A DNA stretch of 64,000 nt, taken from the NCBI RefSeq assembly GCF_001640805.2, contig NC_066838.1:22193928-22257927 (forward strand). Direction: 5' to 3'. The translations under genes and the position numbers were made by a program. Below are positions 39,472-51,647 of this stretch, piece after piece. The notes beneath the pieces are model-generated. The model was not told the DNA's origin. It worked only from the letters and a program-made list of their open reading frames with translations, and did not search any database. The stretch comes from Lates calcarifer. Lineage: Eukaryota; Chordata; Actinopteri; Centropomidae. The number at the start of each line of letters is the position of its first letter. Positions within the stretch are counted from its first letter, which is position 1.

Positions 39472-42400
39472 TCAGCCTGACTTGGCTCCCACCAGTGTCA
39501 TCAGTCCATCTGTGCTCATGGACTTGGGGCGCTCCAAGGGGAAGCCCAAGGCTCTACTCCACACCAGCTGAGCCAGCACACCGAGGGCTCGGGACACACC
39601 AAAGAGCACAGTGTAGTAATTCATCTCAGTCATTCCATAATACTGCAGACAGAGGAAAAACATATGGGTCAGGGTCTGTATTTGCTATCATAATATGATG
39701 AATACATGACTAAAATCCACCACGTGTGCCTTTACCTGCAGCAGCACTCCACTGTGAGCATCCACGTTGGGCCAGGGGTTCTTGGCCTTACCCTGCTCCA
39801 GGAGCACATTGGGCACAATCTTGTAAAGCTGGGCAACCAACTTGAACATGGGGTCGTTGGGGAGATGTTTCAGGGCAAATTCACGCTGGCAGGTGTAACG
39901 AGGGTCAGTCTTCCTCAGGACAGCATGGCCATAGCCTGGCACAACCTGCAGGCAAGAGAGAGGGAAAATTTTAACTTAACTTAACTTCTGAACCATGATA
40001 AGATCCCACTACTACTTGTAATCTTTGTGTAGCATTTTTAGAACGGTTAAGTTTTTACTATTGTACTGACTGTAATGACAATTAATTCAGCCTTGTTTAT
40101 CACAAAAGAAAAGACATAAGCTACATAAAGCAAGTAAGACTAGATAGTCTATAAATAATTAGGGTTTTTAGAAGCACAGTCTCAAACTGTCAAAAAGAAA
40201 AAAAGCCCTTTTGGTTAAAGCCCGGTCACTCTTAATTTTCTTAAAATTCTAATAATCCTTTGTTGTACATGTCATATCAGCGTCACTATAATTATGAGTT
40301 TCTGAATTGTAAATAATATTCATGTCAAACATCCAAGTCATAATTACGCCCAGGAACCCTCCAATATATCTGACTTGGTACTTAATAATAATATGGAAGG
40401 GCCTCAAAGCAAAACAAATAAATATTCTTCACAAAAGCCAAATACCATTATTCAATCTAATTAAACCCAAACTTAATGGATGTGATGTCATAATGTCAAT
40501 ACAGTTTTTTAATCCTCACACGATCCATTTTGTGATCATACAACCATCTTGATGATGTGAACACAACAGACCATGGCAGCATGGCAGATATGACCCCTGA
40601 CATCCAAGTTTACATACCATAAACCCAGTGTGGTTTATACTGAAAATACTGGATGTGAGAGCAATAATGAATTCATACTAATAACTACAAGTGGTGGTGA
40701 AAGTGGTGCATCTTTACCCTTCCAGACTTGAGTGTGTTCCAGATGTAATCCCTCATCCTCTCATCAGACACCTCTCCTCCCAGCTCCTTCTGCAGCGCGG
40801 TGAGCCACACCAGCACCTCCTGCGAGACGCAGAAGACAATGCACACTGATGAGTTATTATTGAAATTCAAAATACTTTACAGTCATTATACACAATTATT
40901 ATTCATTCTGGATGACACAAAGTACATGATTATGACACTTCTCAGTAAACACACCTGCAGCAGAGACTAGTAAACACCAATTCACAAAGGCACGATCCAA
41001 TTTCATTGGCTCTGGGAACATGAAATCTCTGCATCATGTTTGAAAAAAGCCCCAGGTCATTTTACTATAAAACTCTGGCAATTTGTCAAAATCATGACTA
41101 TGTGGGCAATTTAAGGATTGAATGAAAGCCAAAACTGTCATCTTAAATAATACAACTGCAGCTAATTAGCCAATAATAAAACTGATGAAGTAAGTATTGG
41201 GAACTTTGACAGCTTACGGACTTACTGCAGCAGGTGTGAGCTTCCCTGAACAATGGCAAACAAGCTAAGATTAATTCAACTCCAAAGTAAGTCTTACAGT
41301 TCAACAGTGAGGCAGCCTGTGTGTCATTATTTTTGTCCTCAGTGCTGTTCACCTGCTGTGCTGACATGTGACACCGCAGTGAGGAAAAAAAGAAAAACAG
41401 AAACTCCAGCCTGAACTGTCAAAGTCATGAGACAGGAGCTAACGTGTTTCAATAGGCCTTTTACAGCAGATACTTTAACTTGTCATAGTAAGAAAAGCAC
41501 AGGTGTTACTAATAACATTAACGATGGCTCAGTTCTACTCAAGTGTCACACTAGGACTTGACAGTGTGACTGTGAGCCAGTATGAAAAAGTGGAATTCAG
41601 CCAACATTAGATGTATTAGTAGCTTCCGTGCCTTTCCTTCTGATGCATGTCAAAATGTCTCCCAAAGACCACGGCTTTGCACCAACTTCTGAAACCATAA
41701 AAGCTGCATTTTCTATATGTAAAAATGTTGATTTGCTTGCTACAAACCTGATTGGCCAGGCCGTGCAGAGGACCAGCCAGACCGTTCATGGCGGCGCTGA
41801 AGGACAGGTAGGGGTCAGACAGGGCACTACCCACCAGGTGGCTGGTGTGGGCACTGACATTGCCTCCTTCGTGATCGCTGTAACATTTAAAAAGAGGAAA
41901 ATTTCCACATCAAACATGTTGACTCAGCAAAGCAGCCTGACAGTAAATTTTGGCATCCATTCCACTGCATTCAGTAGTTGTTGGATACTGCATCCAGTCA
42001 CTGAAATGTGAAGAGGACATCTGTGCACTCTCCTAGGTGCAGTCTGAATGTTAAATAAATTTACCTGTAGGGACTGCAACACCCTGGTGCCTTTACTCTG
42101 ATAATGTGTCACTTTGATTACACATTTTCTGCTTTGTGCACAAGTTTAATCACTAAACAAACGGTCAAAGTGGAACAGCAGAAGTTTCACCACACGAATG
42201 ACTGCATTAGTGAAGATACTACTGAAAACTGTCTCACATGCCCAGACTTATCATAACACCAGTGTGCACTCAGGTAAGGTGCCTCAAGTTAATCATGTAC
42301 AGTGAACAAACTCATTAAATGTGAAATCCAATCCATATCATTCTTACATTACATTTTGACATTATGCTCACTGTAATAGAATTGGGAGATATCTGCCCAT

Positions 42401-45400
42401 TATTTCAATTAAGCTGATAAGACAATATTTTCAAACACTATGGTTCTTTTTCCTTTTCTTTGGCATGAAAATCTGTGAATAAAATCAAGAATATCTTAGT
42501 ACTTGGGCACAGAGAACTCACCCATCTGTTTCAAATGAGTCTAACTTTTACAGAAAAGCTGTATAAATCCTCAGAAAATGCTGAGAATCTCATTTCAAAA
42601 ATCAAACCTAGTTTATAAACTATAGAAAGAGAAAGTTTTTCAAGTTGAACCTGTGGATGGTGAGGTAGAGCCTCATTAGCTCAGTGAACTGGGGTTCACT
42701 GTAGCCCAGCATGTTAGTGAAGTTGTGGGACCAGTCCAGGTTGGAGTCGATGGCTCCGATGCTGCTGCCTTCGCGGTACAGGTTGCGGTAGATCTTGGCA
42801 GCAATGCAGGGCAACTTGGCAATCAAGTCCATGGAGTCTTCATAGACAAACTAAGAGAGGTAATGTAAAAGGATTTGGAAAGAACATGAAACCAGACAAA
42901 AGTCTACAGCCATGATAACAGTTCTGTGAGACTGTAATGCTCTTCATTAAAGCAAAGAAATGTTGTATTTGTATAAATTGGATTCATAATCTGAGGACAA
43001 TAAATGTCTGTACGGAATTTAATGGCAATCCACCTAACAGTCAAGATATTTCACTGAACTAACAGACCAATATCCCTGGTGCCAAGCTACGAGTAAGATT
43101 TAAGAGAAGCCAAAATAGTTGTAAACTCACCTCCCAGTACTTGGACTTGTGGACACCCTCAGAGTAAGCCCGTGCAAAGCTGCTCTCGCTGTTCAGAGCT
43201 GTGATGGCAGCACTGAACTGAGACATGGGGTGCAGGTTTGTGGGGAAATTATCCAACATGGTGACAACATGAGAGGGAAGTGCTGCTCTCTTTGCCCACT
43301 CTTTGGACACCCAGTTCACCTGAGGGAAGAGAAGCACACTGTGTAAGTAACTTGGTTGACTTTTTCCATCAACTTTACAAGCTGTTGCCGAGGTGTGCTG
43401 CAAAGAGGATCTAACTTATCCTTAGCTGACTTATACATAACATCAGATAAAAGGGTCAAGATGTGAAACTTATTTCAGTGAAAAGTTGTAGTACGCCAGA
43501 ACAATGAAGCCTTATCAGTTATCCTTAAATCACTCTTCTAGGAGATAGCTGGCAGCAATAAAGTGCCTATTTAAGGTGCAGACTACGTCTTGTCAGAGTC
43601 ATAAAGCAATCTTTATACAAGAGTTTCCTGGAGTCATACATTATTGAAAAAGTCATTTACACTGCTTCTGCTGCCAAACATCTTGTGATCCACTTTCCCA
43701 TGTTCATATCAAGGTGACAGAAATGCCTCACCTATAACTGATCTGTGGAAAGTCACCTTCACCTAACACTTGTTATTTTGCAGGAATACTCACTTTTGAT
43801 GATGCTGAAAACAGTGTGGGGAAATTTTGTAAAAATTGTGTGTCTAGAGATGCCAGCACTGACAGATGGATAGAAAGATGAACGGCTGCACAGTTCTCAC
43901 TCAGTATAACTCTAAAGTACAACAAACTTAACAACTCCAGCCGCCTTCTCCCACTCACCTGCTCCTCAGTGGGCACCTGCCCTGTGACCAGCAGCCAGAA
44001 GAGACCCTCAGGCAGCGGCTCCTCACCTCCTGGAGCTTTAGGCAGCAACTTCTGACACTCTGGAATGCTGTAGCCCCTAAAACGGATTCCCTGTTTATCA
44101 GTGGAGAGAGAGGAAAAGACAGAAAAATAAATGCTTGTTGTGACAAACATATAGCCAAATTCTCCTGAAACGTACCATCAAGCAAGTGTTGGCAAGCTGG
44201 AAACATAAGCTCTAGTTCTACCAACTAATTTAGAGGATTCAGTATCACACTCCGATGTGGTGGTCTGCTAACAAGGCGTATGAAGACAGAGCCACTGTGC
44301 CACTGAAAGCTCTACGCTTCAGTAAGAAAGCAATCAAGTGCCTATAAGGAAGCCTGGTCTCCAAGGGTCCCAGAGAGTTCAAATTACAGCCACTGTAAGA
44401 AAATCTACCATCAGGAAGCTTTATAATTCAGCAGATTGACTATAGCCTGACCAATACTGCACATGTGAGGCTAATCCTGAAAGATATTAGTCCAATAACA
44501 ATATATCAGCCAAAAAGATTGTATAACATTTTAGAGAACTTTTAAACAACAAACTTTCTATGGATCCTATTGATTTATTTATTTATTTTCCCTCTCAAGG
44601 ATTGTGATCAAGTTACAAACCAAGCAGCACATTATACAGAAAAATGAACTTCTCACAGCTCACAAGCAGACAGTCCATGTAATGGTGACTAAATTACCTC
44701 AAACCTAGTTCAGCAGTTTTGTCCTGAACTTGCTTGTTACTTATCTGTCAAAATATATACCCATATCATTATATCTGCAGTAAATTAAGATTGGGTGACG
44801 GATAGCCTTGTTCTAGTACTGACCTCCTCAGGATCCAAAACAGAGGTCTCGTACACCAGACCCTTCATTCCCCTCATACCTCCATAGACCTGTGGAGGAC
44901 AAAACACAAGGACATGCAGACATTACATACTGAAAACCACAACTACAGCTTTACAACACTGGATATTTTTGAAATCATATTTAAGGCATTTTGGGCCTTT
45001 ATGAGACAGTGACAGTTGAGCTAGACAGGAAATGTGGGGAAAGAGAGCAGAGGAATGACATGCAGCAAGGCACCCAGCCAGCCGAGAGTCAAACCAGCTG
45101 CTCAGGATATATGCACCCGCATGGTATGCACCCTAAATATTCAGCCATCAGGTCGCTCTTCAACACTGCATTTTTAAGCAAAAATCCACTGACTGTTAAA
45201 AGTCAATCATGTTTTTGAAACTCAACAATCAGTAGCTAAATATTAGAAATAACCTTTATTTACCATTTAATAATAAATACATTTAGATGTACAGTACAAG
45301 CCACAGCTTAATGGTTATTTGTTGTTTCAAAGTGAAACAGGCCCGGTAACTGAGAAAATTTTCTAAAATCCCCATGGCTATCAGCCAGAGGTCAGAGGTG

Positions 45401-48400
45401 AAGTGAGAGATAAACAGAGGAGGATGATGCACCTGTTGTTGCAATGGTGTTTGTGCGTGTCTGAAACTGGCAGTGTGCAATGTGCAGTAGATGTTTGAGT
45501 GACTCAGCTAAAATGTCTCTGTTGGCAGGAAGCAGTTCATATTGTGACCTCTGAGGGAGATGACCGCACAGTGATACCTGACACAGTAAATACTGCTGGG
45601 CAGGCCTAGATGGATTAGGTGAGGCCATCATGCCACATCTAATCTGCATCATGGCTGATGGCCCACATGCTCTTTCCTAAATTGATATAATGGATCTCAA
45701 GAAGCTGGCTTGGTTTTTAAACTGGTTTGTAGTTCTAATTTTAGTCTGGTCCCTTAACACGGGTAAATGATCCTGCCTATTTTGACCAACATCTGAAGAG
45801 TTACTCACCATGTCAACAGTAATCTGTCCTATGTTGGTTTTGCCATACTGTTGTTTAAAGTTCTTGATCCTGGTCTGTTCTTTAGGGATAAGGTCTGCCA
45901 GAACATCCTTCAGATTCTGCAAAAACAACATTTAGTCATCAGTGACGCCTTGGATCGAACATCCAGTCTTAAAATAAAACACATTCCTCTTATGTGAACT
46001 GGGGTTAATTAAACAGACTTTATGTAAACATTTCAGAGGAATAGAAATTGATCCATAGCGCCTTTTCCAGTGACCACACATAAATTACCCACTTATATGA
46101 CAGAATAGAAACCTGGGATAATTTAAACCAAGCAGACAACCTTGGAGTGAACTGAGTGTTCTTACTGTTGTTGATGCGCTGGCATTTCTGGCAGCCACAA
46201 GAAAGTAGGTGGCATTCTGTGGAATAGACAAAGAAATAATAAAATTTTAAGTATTAGTATCACGACCAAAAAAGTTAAAGGTCATAGCAGCATTTCTAAA
46301 CCACCAAAGCTTGTTATATATAAAACTGAGACAACCTGGTAGCAGTCCCAAATATTTTGGACATCAACATAACATTGTTGTGACTTTCTATAAGTTTGAA
46401 AGTGAAATGACCTTCCAACCCTGTTAACATGGAGGACTGCTGTTGACAGTCACCCAGTTCAAAGCGTCTGTGAGCTGAGTAAACCAAAACAGACTTTATA
46501 ATCAACCACCCTTAAGTAGTTTTCAAAACTCATTTCCAGACTCTTCACATTATAATTTCAGGTACTTTCTGACTATTTCTGACTCATTTATCCTGAAGTA
46601 CATGAGTGCAGTTAATATAAGCATTTAATCAAGGATATTAATTATTATACCTTTTTCCCTTTTTACTTCTCCCCTCTGCATACCTTCAGTTCCTCTGGGC
46701 ATCGTCTCAAAAAAGTTCTCAATTTGTCTCTTCTATCCATTTTTATCTTTATTATACTAAGTTGACTGGTGGTTAATTTCTACCACAATTCTTCCAAAAT
46801 TTACACTGAAGTTAACTGAGATGAAGCAGCTGGGCAGATCACTACAAACAGCTGCAACAAAACTACTAGCGAGGATTACTCAGGGACACTCCTCATCTGA
46901 TACATGGGCATTACCCAACCAAAAAATCTATTCACAAACTGAAGGATTGGTTGCCAAAGATGTGAACATGTTCTGAGTCACACAAATATTGCTCCACTTC
47001 TATCAAACAGCACAGCGTGTCATTTAAAAAGCTACATGCTACACAATCACACGCCAGTTTACAAAGTCAATATGAATGATTGATTCACGTGCTCATGTGG
47101 TTTCTAGTTTTCCATAATTCTGATGCCGGCTCTGATTCTTTTAGCTACAGTACAAACATTTACTATCACTGTTTATATTGTTTTATATGTTTTTGGATTT
47201 AACTCTTGGTAAAACATAAGACTACCACCACAGGCATTCTTGGTTCCAATTCAAAGTGAGTTAGCCTAACTAGTCACAACTTAGGAATTTCATGCTAGTT
47301 GATGAAACTCATTCAGGTTGTTTAGTGATAAACTCCTTCATATCAAGACATGAAAGGAAAGGAACCAACCGCTACTAATGTGAATGTGTAATCTGATTGA
47401 ATTAGTTTTAAACAGAATTAAACACCTTGTATAAACAGGCTGTAACATGAGTCACAAAAAATTTTTACTGACGTAAATAAACCACATTTTTATAAGGTAA
47501 TTTTTGCATGACTGAGATAAGCCCCAAGCAGGTGGAAAACTAGGGCAACAATACATCAATTAGATAGTGAAAAGAAAATTAATAAGCACCTGTTTTGTTA
47601 AGAAAAATCACACATTACATAGAGAATCCAAACATTTCTAGATAATGAATTAATGATGCACAGGCCTATAAGCCTTATAATGTTGCTGGAACCTGGACAA
47701 GACTAGGGGACGTAAGAGAGATTAAAGAGTGTCTATCCCTGGTTATGAAAGTGTTTGGAAGGCAGTAATCTTGTTGGAAGCTCAGTGACAGCAGTGAGAA
47801 GTCGAGCCTGCTGCTGGTCACCACTGTAACAGGACTCCTCTGTCAGCTTATTAAAATTATCAATGGGTGAGGGAGGAGTCTGGGGGACAGGTGACAGCTG
47901 GCTCTGCTCCCACTGGGATCCCCTTCTCAAAGCCACAACTGGTGGGGTGGATAAGAAGACTGACAAGCCTCACCTAAACAAAAGGTAGGATCTTGCGTCA
48001 CCACTCACTACACACACATACACTACACAGCTGAGAGAGAGATTATGTAACAGCTCAGGGTCTTAAATATAGGAGAGCCAGTTCCACTCAGTCACTCAAC
48101 TTCCACCAGTCTGGGAAAAAGGTTATAGCAGCTACAGGGAGGGTAGGGGAGTCAACCCAGTGTCTGCGTAAAAGAAACACATGAAATACCTGATTTACCA
48201 GTGACTAAACATTCTCTTGAGTCAATAAAACTAAACATACATCCTCTGGCAGAAGAACCACTGGCACATGTTTTGTCTGTTAATAACGCTTGATTGCTAT
48301 CTGTGTATTGCCTATTTGGTGAATCCACATTTCCCCTTTTTCCTGCACTTACAAGAATCAAGTTTTGACATTTAAGCATAGTGAAATTTGGAGATATATT

Positions 48401-49672
48401 AAAGTCAATTAAATGTATCTTCTTTAAAAATCAAACAAAAAGCAAAATGATCTGATCATCATGGGACATCCACATTTAAACTGTCCTTCTTGTCAACATG
48501 TGAATCATATGATTTTCCTGCAATAGCTCGGGGACAAAACATTTTATGGTCAAAGAATGTTATGTAAGTGCAAGAAAAGCGTACTAATAAACCTCCAGAG
48601 CAAAGATTACATCTGATAAGAGAGAAAGGGTGAGTGTGACACAGGTTAGTTGCACATACTCCTAATTACAAGACTGATAACAGGGGCACAATACCCCATG
48701 GTTTGTCCAGAGGTCAAGGAAGGAAACCACTGAGTCAGTGATTACCATAGGAGACAATATGAAGTAATAAATACTTAAGCAGTGGGTGATATGAGGGTTG
48801 TTTAGTTCAAGTTATCTAGGCTGAGAGGTCAGTGGAGTAAGACAGTAGGCTACAGTCACTGGAAGGTTACTTACTGAATCACTGATTGGCAGCCAAAGCA
48901 TACTAACCATTTAACTATTAAGGCAAATCCCATTTCTTAATTACATGCTGACAATGCAAGATAAGCCATCAGATAATAGGTATTCAAATTGTTACCTGAA
49001 TTCACTCTCAAGCACTCGAATCTGCAGTGTTTAATCTGAGTGTTAAATTAACTTTTACACTTTAGGAGCATAAAAAGATATTTTGAGGACCTCGTTAATT
49101 GATGTGACTTTAGATAAATGGCTGAAATGTTGAGGTGAAGGTCAACGGGGGTGGTGAGAAAACACAAAGGTGAAGATCAGTTTAAAAGCAATCACAGCAT
49201 CTGCAACCGGTTAAATGTATTTCTTTCTTACTACGGACAAAGAAACGGGTAAGTTAACGCGGTCGGTTCGCTGCTAGTTAAAGAAACATGTCCGGTCTGT
49301 GACAATACCAGGCCAGCATTAGGAAGGTACTTAAGCTAACGTTAGCTAACAAGGCACAAGTTCACAAACAATGCAACTCAAACATTATAGCATCGTTGTA
49401 TAAAATAACACGGAGTAAAGACGACTCTTAAAACCCTTAACACTGTTTTATCCGTTATTAACGGCGCTCTTGGTCAACAACATTTCATAGTGTGGTTGAC
49501 AGGGCTAACCTGGCTAACGTTAACTAGCCTGCCGTTACGTTGTTAGCCGTTAGCTACCAAGGTAACGTCCACACATCTTTTACTGAGAAAGTGGCATCGA
49601 GGCCGTTTCTCGTGCTCTTACCTTTGAATTGAGGAGTTTAGGCGCTAGCCTGCTGATAGTGAGAAAGGACAT
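39472..49672 (-). CDS. cs: Mitochondrial citrate synthase, complete, 11 exons
   Basis: Exons are 49622-49672, 46166-46216, 45809-45916, 44824-44889, 43959-44090, 43131-43319, 42651-42850, 41748-41877, 40718-40819, 39736-39945 and 39472-39642, giving 469 aa (human 466). It catalyses condensation of oxaloacetate with acetyl-CoA to citrate in the mitochondrial matrix. Residues 1 to about 30 (start [14 protein letters not shown], end ARNASAS) form a basic Ser-rich presequence. The catalytic residues are H304 in GPLHGLAN, H350 in [16 protein letters not shown] and D405 in [10 protein letters not shown], matching pig H274, H320 and D375. The tail is the normal mitochondrial KSG, with no peroxisomal SKL signal. 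All splice sites and phases are regular. Intron 1 (3.4 kb) holds a possible alternative first exon. Confidence 0.98.
41451..41540. mobile_element. short interspersed repeat, copy 2 of 2
   Basis: AGGCCTTTTACAGCAGATAC, then AACTTGTCATAG and AGGTGTTACTAATAACATTA ACGATGGC match 37311-37392 closely. It is in a cs intron, between the 41748 and 40819 exon ends. The similarity may extend to about 41590. Confidence 0.55.
44985..45165. mobile_element. degenerate tRNA-like teleost SINE-type repeat
   Basis: It carries CATTTTGGGCCTTTATGAGA, then AGACAGGAAATGTGGGGAAA GAGAG and GAATGACATGCAGCAAGGCA, followed by GAGAGTCAAACCAGCTGCTC. I recall this arrangement from abundant fish repeats with a tRNA-like GGTTCAAATC-type segment on the opposite strand. 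It is in a cs intron and is not a functional tRNA gene. Confidence 0.5.
46684..46740 (-). other. possible alternative first coding exon of cs
   Basis: On the minus strand an ATG at 46740 opens 19 codons ([19 protein letters not shown]) ending exactly at a donor AAG then GTATGC (46683-46682). The phase is 0, so splicing to the cs exon at 46166-46216 keeps the citrate synthase frame. It would replace the normal 17-residue exon 1 with a charged, Arg-rich N-terminus. There is no evidence of transcription in the sequence itself, and chance is a serious alternative. Confidence 0.25.
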
Positions 49673-49930
49673 TGTGTCTGTGTAAAAGTGTTATTTCCAC
49701 TTATTCTGTACAACTAAGGACGCCGCTGCCAGTGCACCACGGAGCTGGTTGAAGGTGCCCCTCCAGAAAGCAGAAGGTTGAAGAGGGATTCGGGCCCGCA
49801 AGTAGCAGCATTGTTGATTGGACGATGCGCCGGATCGCTGAAATAGCGTAGAGTGATCTGATTGGCTAGAGCGCTACTGGGCGCACCCTGATTGGATAGA
49901 GGCTTGCTCATTGCATGTGACGACAACTCA
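49673..49930 (-). promoter_or_regulatory. cs: cs promoter and 5' UTR
   Basis: Sequence upstream of the cs ATG is GC-rich and TATA-less, with several GATTGG or CCAAT boxes visible (about 49816, 49860 and 49890 on the plus strand). These are candidate NF-Y sites typical of housekeeping mitochondrial genes. GCTAACGTTAGC word clusters lie just inside intron 1 (49331-49350 and 49511-49568). Confidence 0.5.
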
Positions 49931-50484
49931 CGATCAGGGTCTGTTCAAGAACATACCTTATAAAGCCTATGCACTGTTCTATTGAGTTAAATCAAGACTA
50001 TTGTGATACTGAGTACCTTTACTAATCTTTATCATGTTTAGGAGCAAGTGCTTCCTCTGCGCAGAAGTAGTTAAAGGGAAACTTTCATGTGGCTCCAATT
50101 CAATGGGCTGAAAATCGATGAGGAGCACTGAGATTGATTATCAGAATTTAAGTGAATATTGTCTGCCTTCATGGACTGCATTAGTTTTAGTAATGTGTTC
50201 CTAACAAACTGCCAGCTGAGAGTATATATTATTTATATCTACAGATGCATGTCTTTGCATTGGAAAACGTAATATCTGTGGCCCTGATCTTTGTATTCAT
50301 TTGCAGCGATGATATCAGATAATGTCTGCTGTGAATGTCACAGGCAGCGGTACTTTTGCAGAGATCAAAGTCAGTATTTACCAAGTGTTAGCACATGAGA
50401 GGTTTCATAATTATCCCTCTAAATGGCTGTGTTAGACTACAGTCATGATTATTAGTGAAGGAACCAAAATAGATTTTGCTGTAA
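49931..50484. other. intergenic spacer
   Basis: No gene or clear repeat is seen between the cs promoter and the proposed polyadenylation site of the downstream dipeptidyl-peptidase-like gene. Confidence 0.5.
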
Positions 50485-51647
50485 AACAAGGAGTTCAAAC
50501 TTTATTGACAGGGATTGCTGGAAAAAAAGGAGTAGCTGGTTGTCTAGAGTCAAGGGCATTCATTTTCAAACCAACTGCATGCAGTTTACCAGTATGGTTT
50601 GGTTGATAGACTGATGGTCAAGCCCACTGCCTGTGCGGACTGTGATGTAATGGCTCAACAGTTTGTCGAAAGATATAATTTAATTCTGCATTACACAAGA
50701 AATGACTAAAATGCCAAGACATATAAAATCAGAAACATACTGTACTTTCAAATACAGTACATAGACATAGACCTATACAGACGCTCTTGCAATATTTCTT
50801 GAATCTGAGCTTGTGGCATAAATAGTTTCGGTTGCATACTCATTCTTAATCATATAATGCAAGTAATGCTATTAAACGAGTGGTTAAAGTCCACAAAATG
50901 TATTTGGCACATTTAGAATTATCCCTATGCTTCATCTAACTTTGTTTAAGCCGGGAACACACTGTACAAAAGACCCAAAATATCTCAGATTTTAAAGTGG
51001 CATCTTAAAGATTGTGGAGAATCTGCCCAGGCCAGTGACCAGGAGGGTTAGTTAGAGTGCATGTTAATCTTCAAGATTAGTATTCAAATATCTTGTATCA
51101 GAGTTGTCCTAGTAGTTTGATTTCGACTACATGACCACTTAGAAATCTTTAGTTTGGACACCTGTGGTATTTTATGCAGCCATTAAATGTGTGAGGTTGA
51201 GTCTTCTCATTGGTAAGGATTTTTAAGTCTTCTCGTGTGTTCCCGGCTGTTGGCAGATTTTGCACTTTTAACCCTGATGGGTGATATTTAAAACCTGCAA
51301 AACCCAGAAAATGCAATGTAAACTAATCCACATCATGCAGCCATTACGACATGCATGTTTTAAAATCTTTGTAAACTTTTGGCAGAATCAGTAGCCTTCC
51401 CATCCACATTATCTCAAGTGAATTTTGTAAACAAACATGGTTTCAAACATACAATATAACATAAATAATCGTGTGCAACAAGGTATACAGTACATCAATT
51501 TTTCCAGAAGTTGTAGGAGGTGATCTGATGTGTTTGGTCCCCACTCCTGTGCTCTTGTGCCTGGTAATCTGACCCAAGGTATAATGCATAAGATGGCATA
51601 CAGTCCTAAGAGAGTCCTTCCAGAAGAAGGAAAGGGAAACTCTGGGC
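50485..51647 (-). other. probable 3' UTR of the DPP6/10-like gene
   Basis: Non-coding after the stop at 51648. The minus strand reads GTCAATAAAGTTTG with AATAAA at 50506-50501, about 1.15 kb past the stop. A MITE occupies 50949-51248, so about a quarter of this UTR would be transposon-derived. No other ORF is present. Confidence 0.45.
50949..51248. mobile_element. 300-bp MITE with 14-bp perfect terminal inverted repeats
   Basis: The left end AGCCGGGAACACAC (50949-50962) is repeated as its exact reverse complement GTGTGTTCCCGGCT at 51235-51248. The inside is AT-rich with no ORF. It resembles a known teleost MITE family with GCCGGGAACACAC ends (recalled). No clear target duplication is seen. 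Confidence 0.8.

Noticed and set aside
47733..47966. 77-aa minus-strand ORF with a Pro/Ser-rich sequence in cs intron 1
   Set aside because: No recognisable domain, no supporting splice context, and composition that fits chance.
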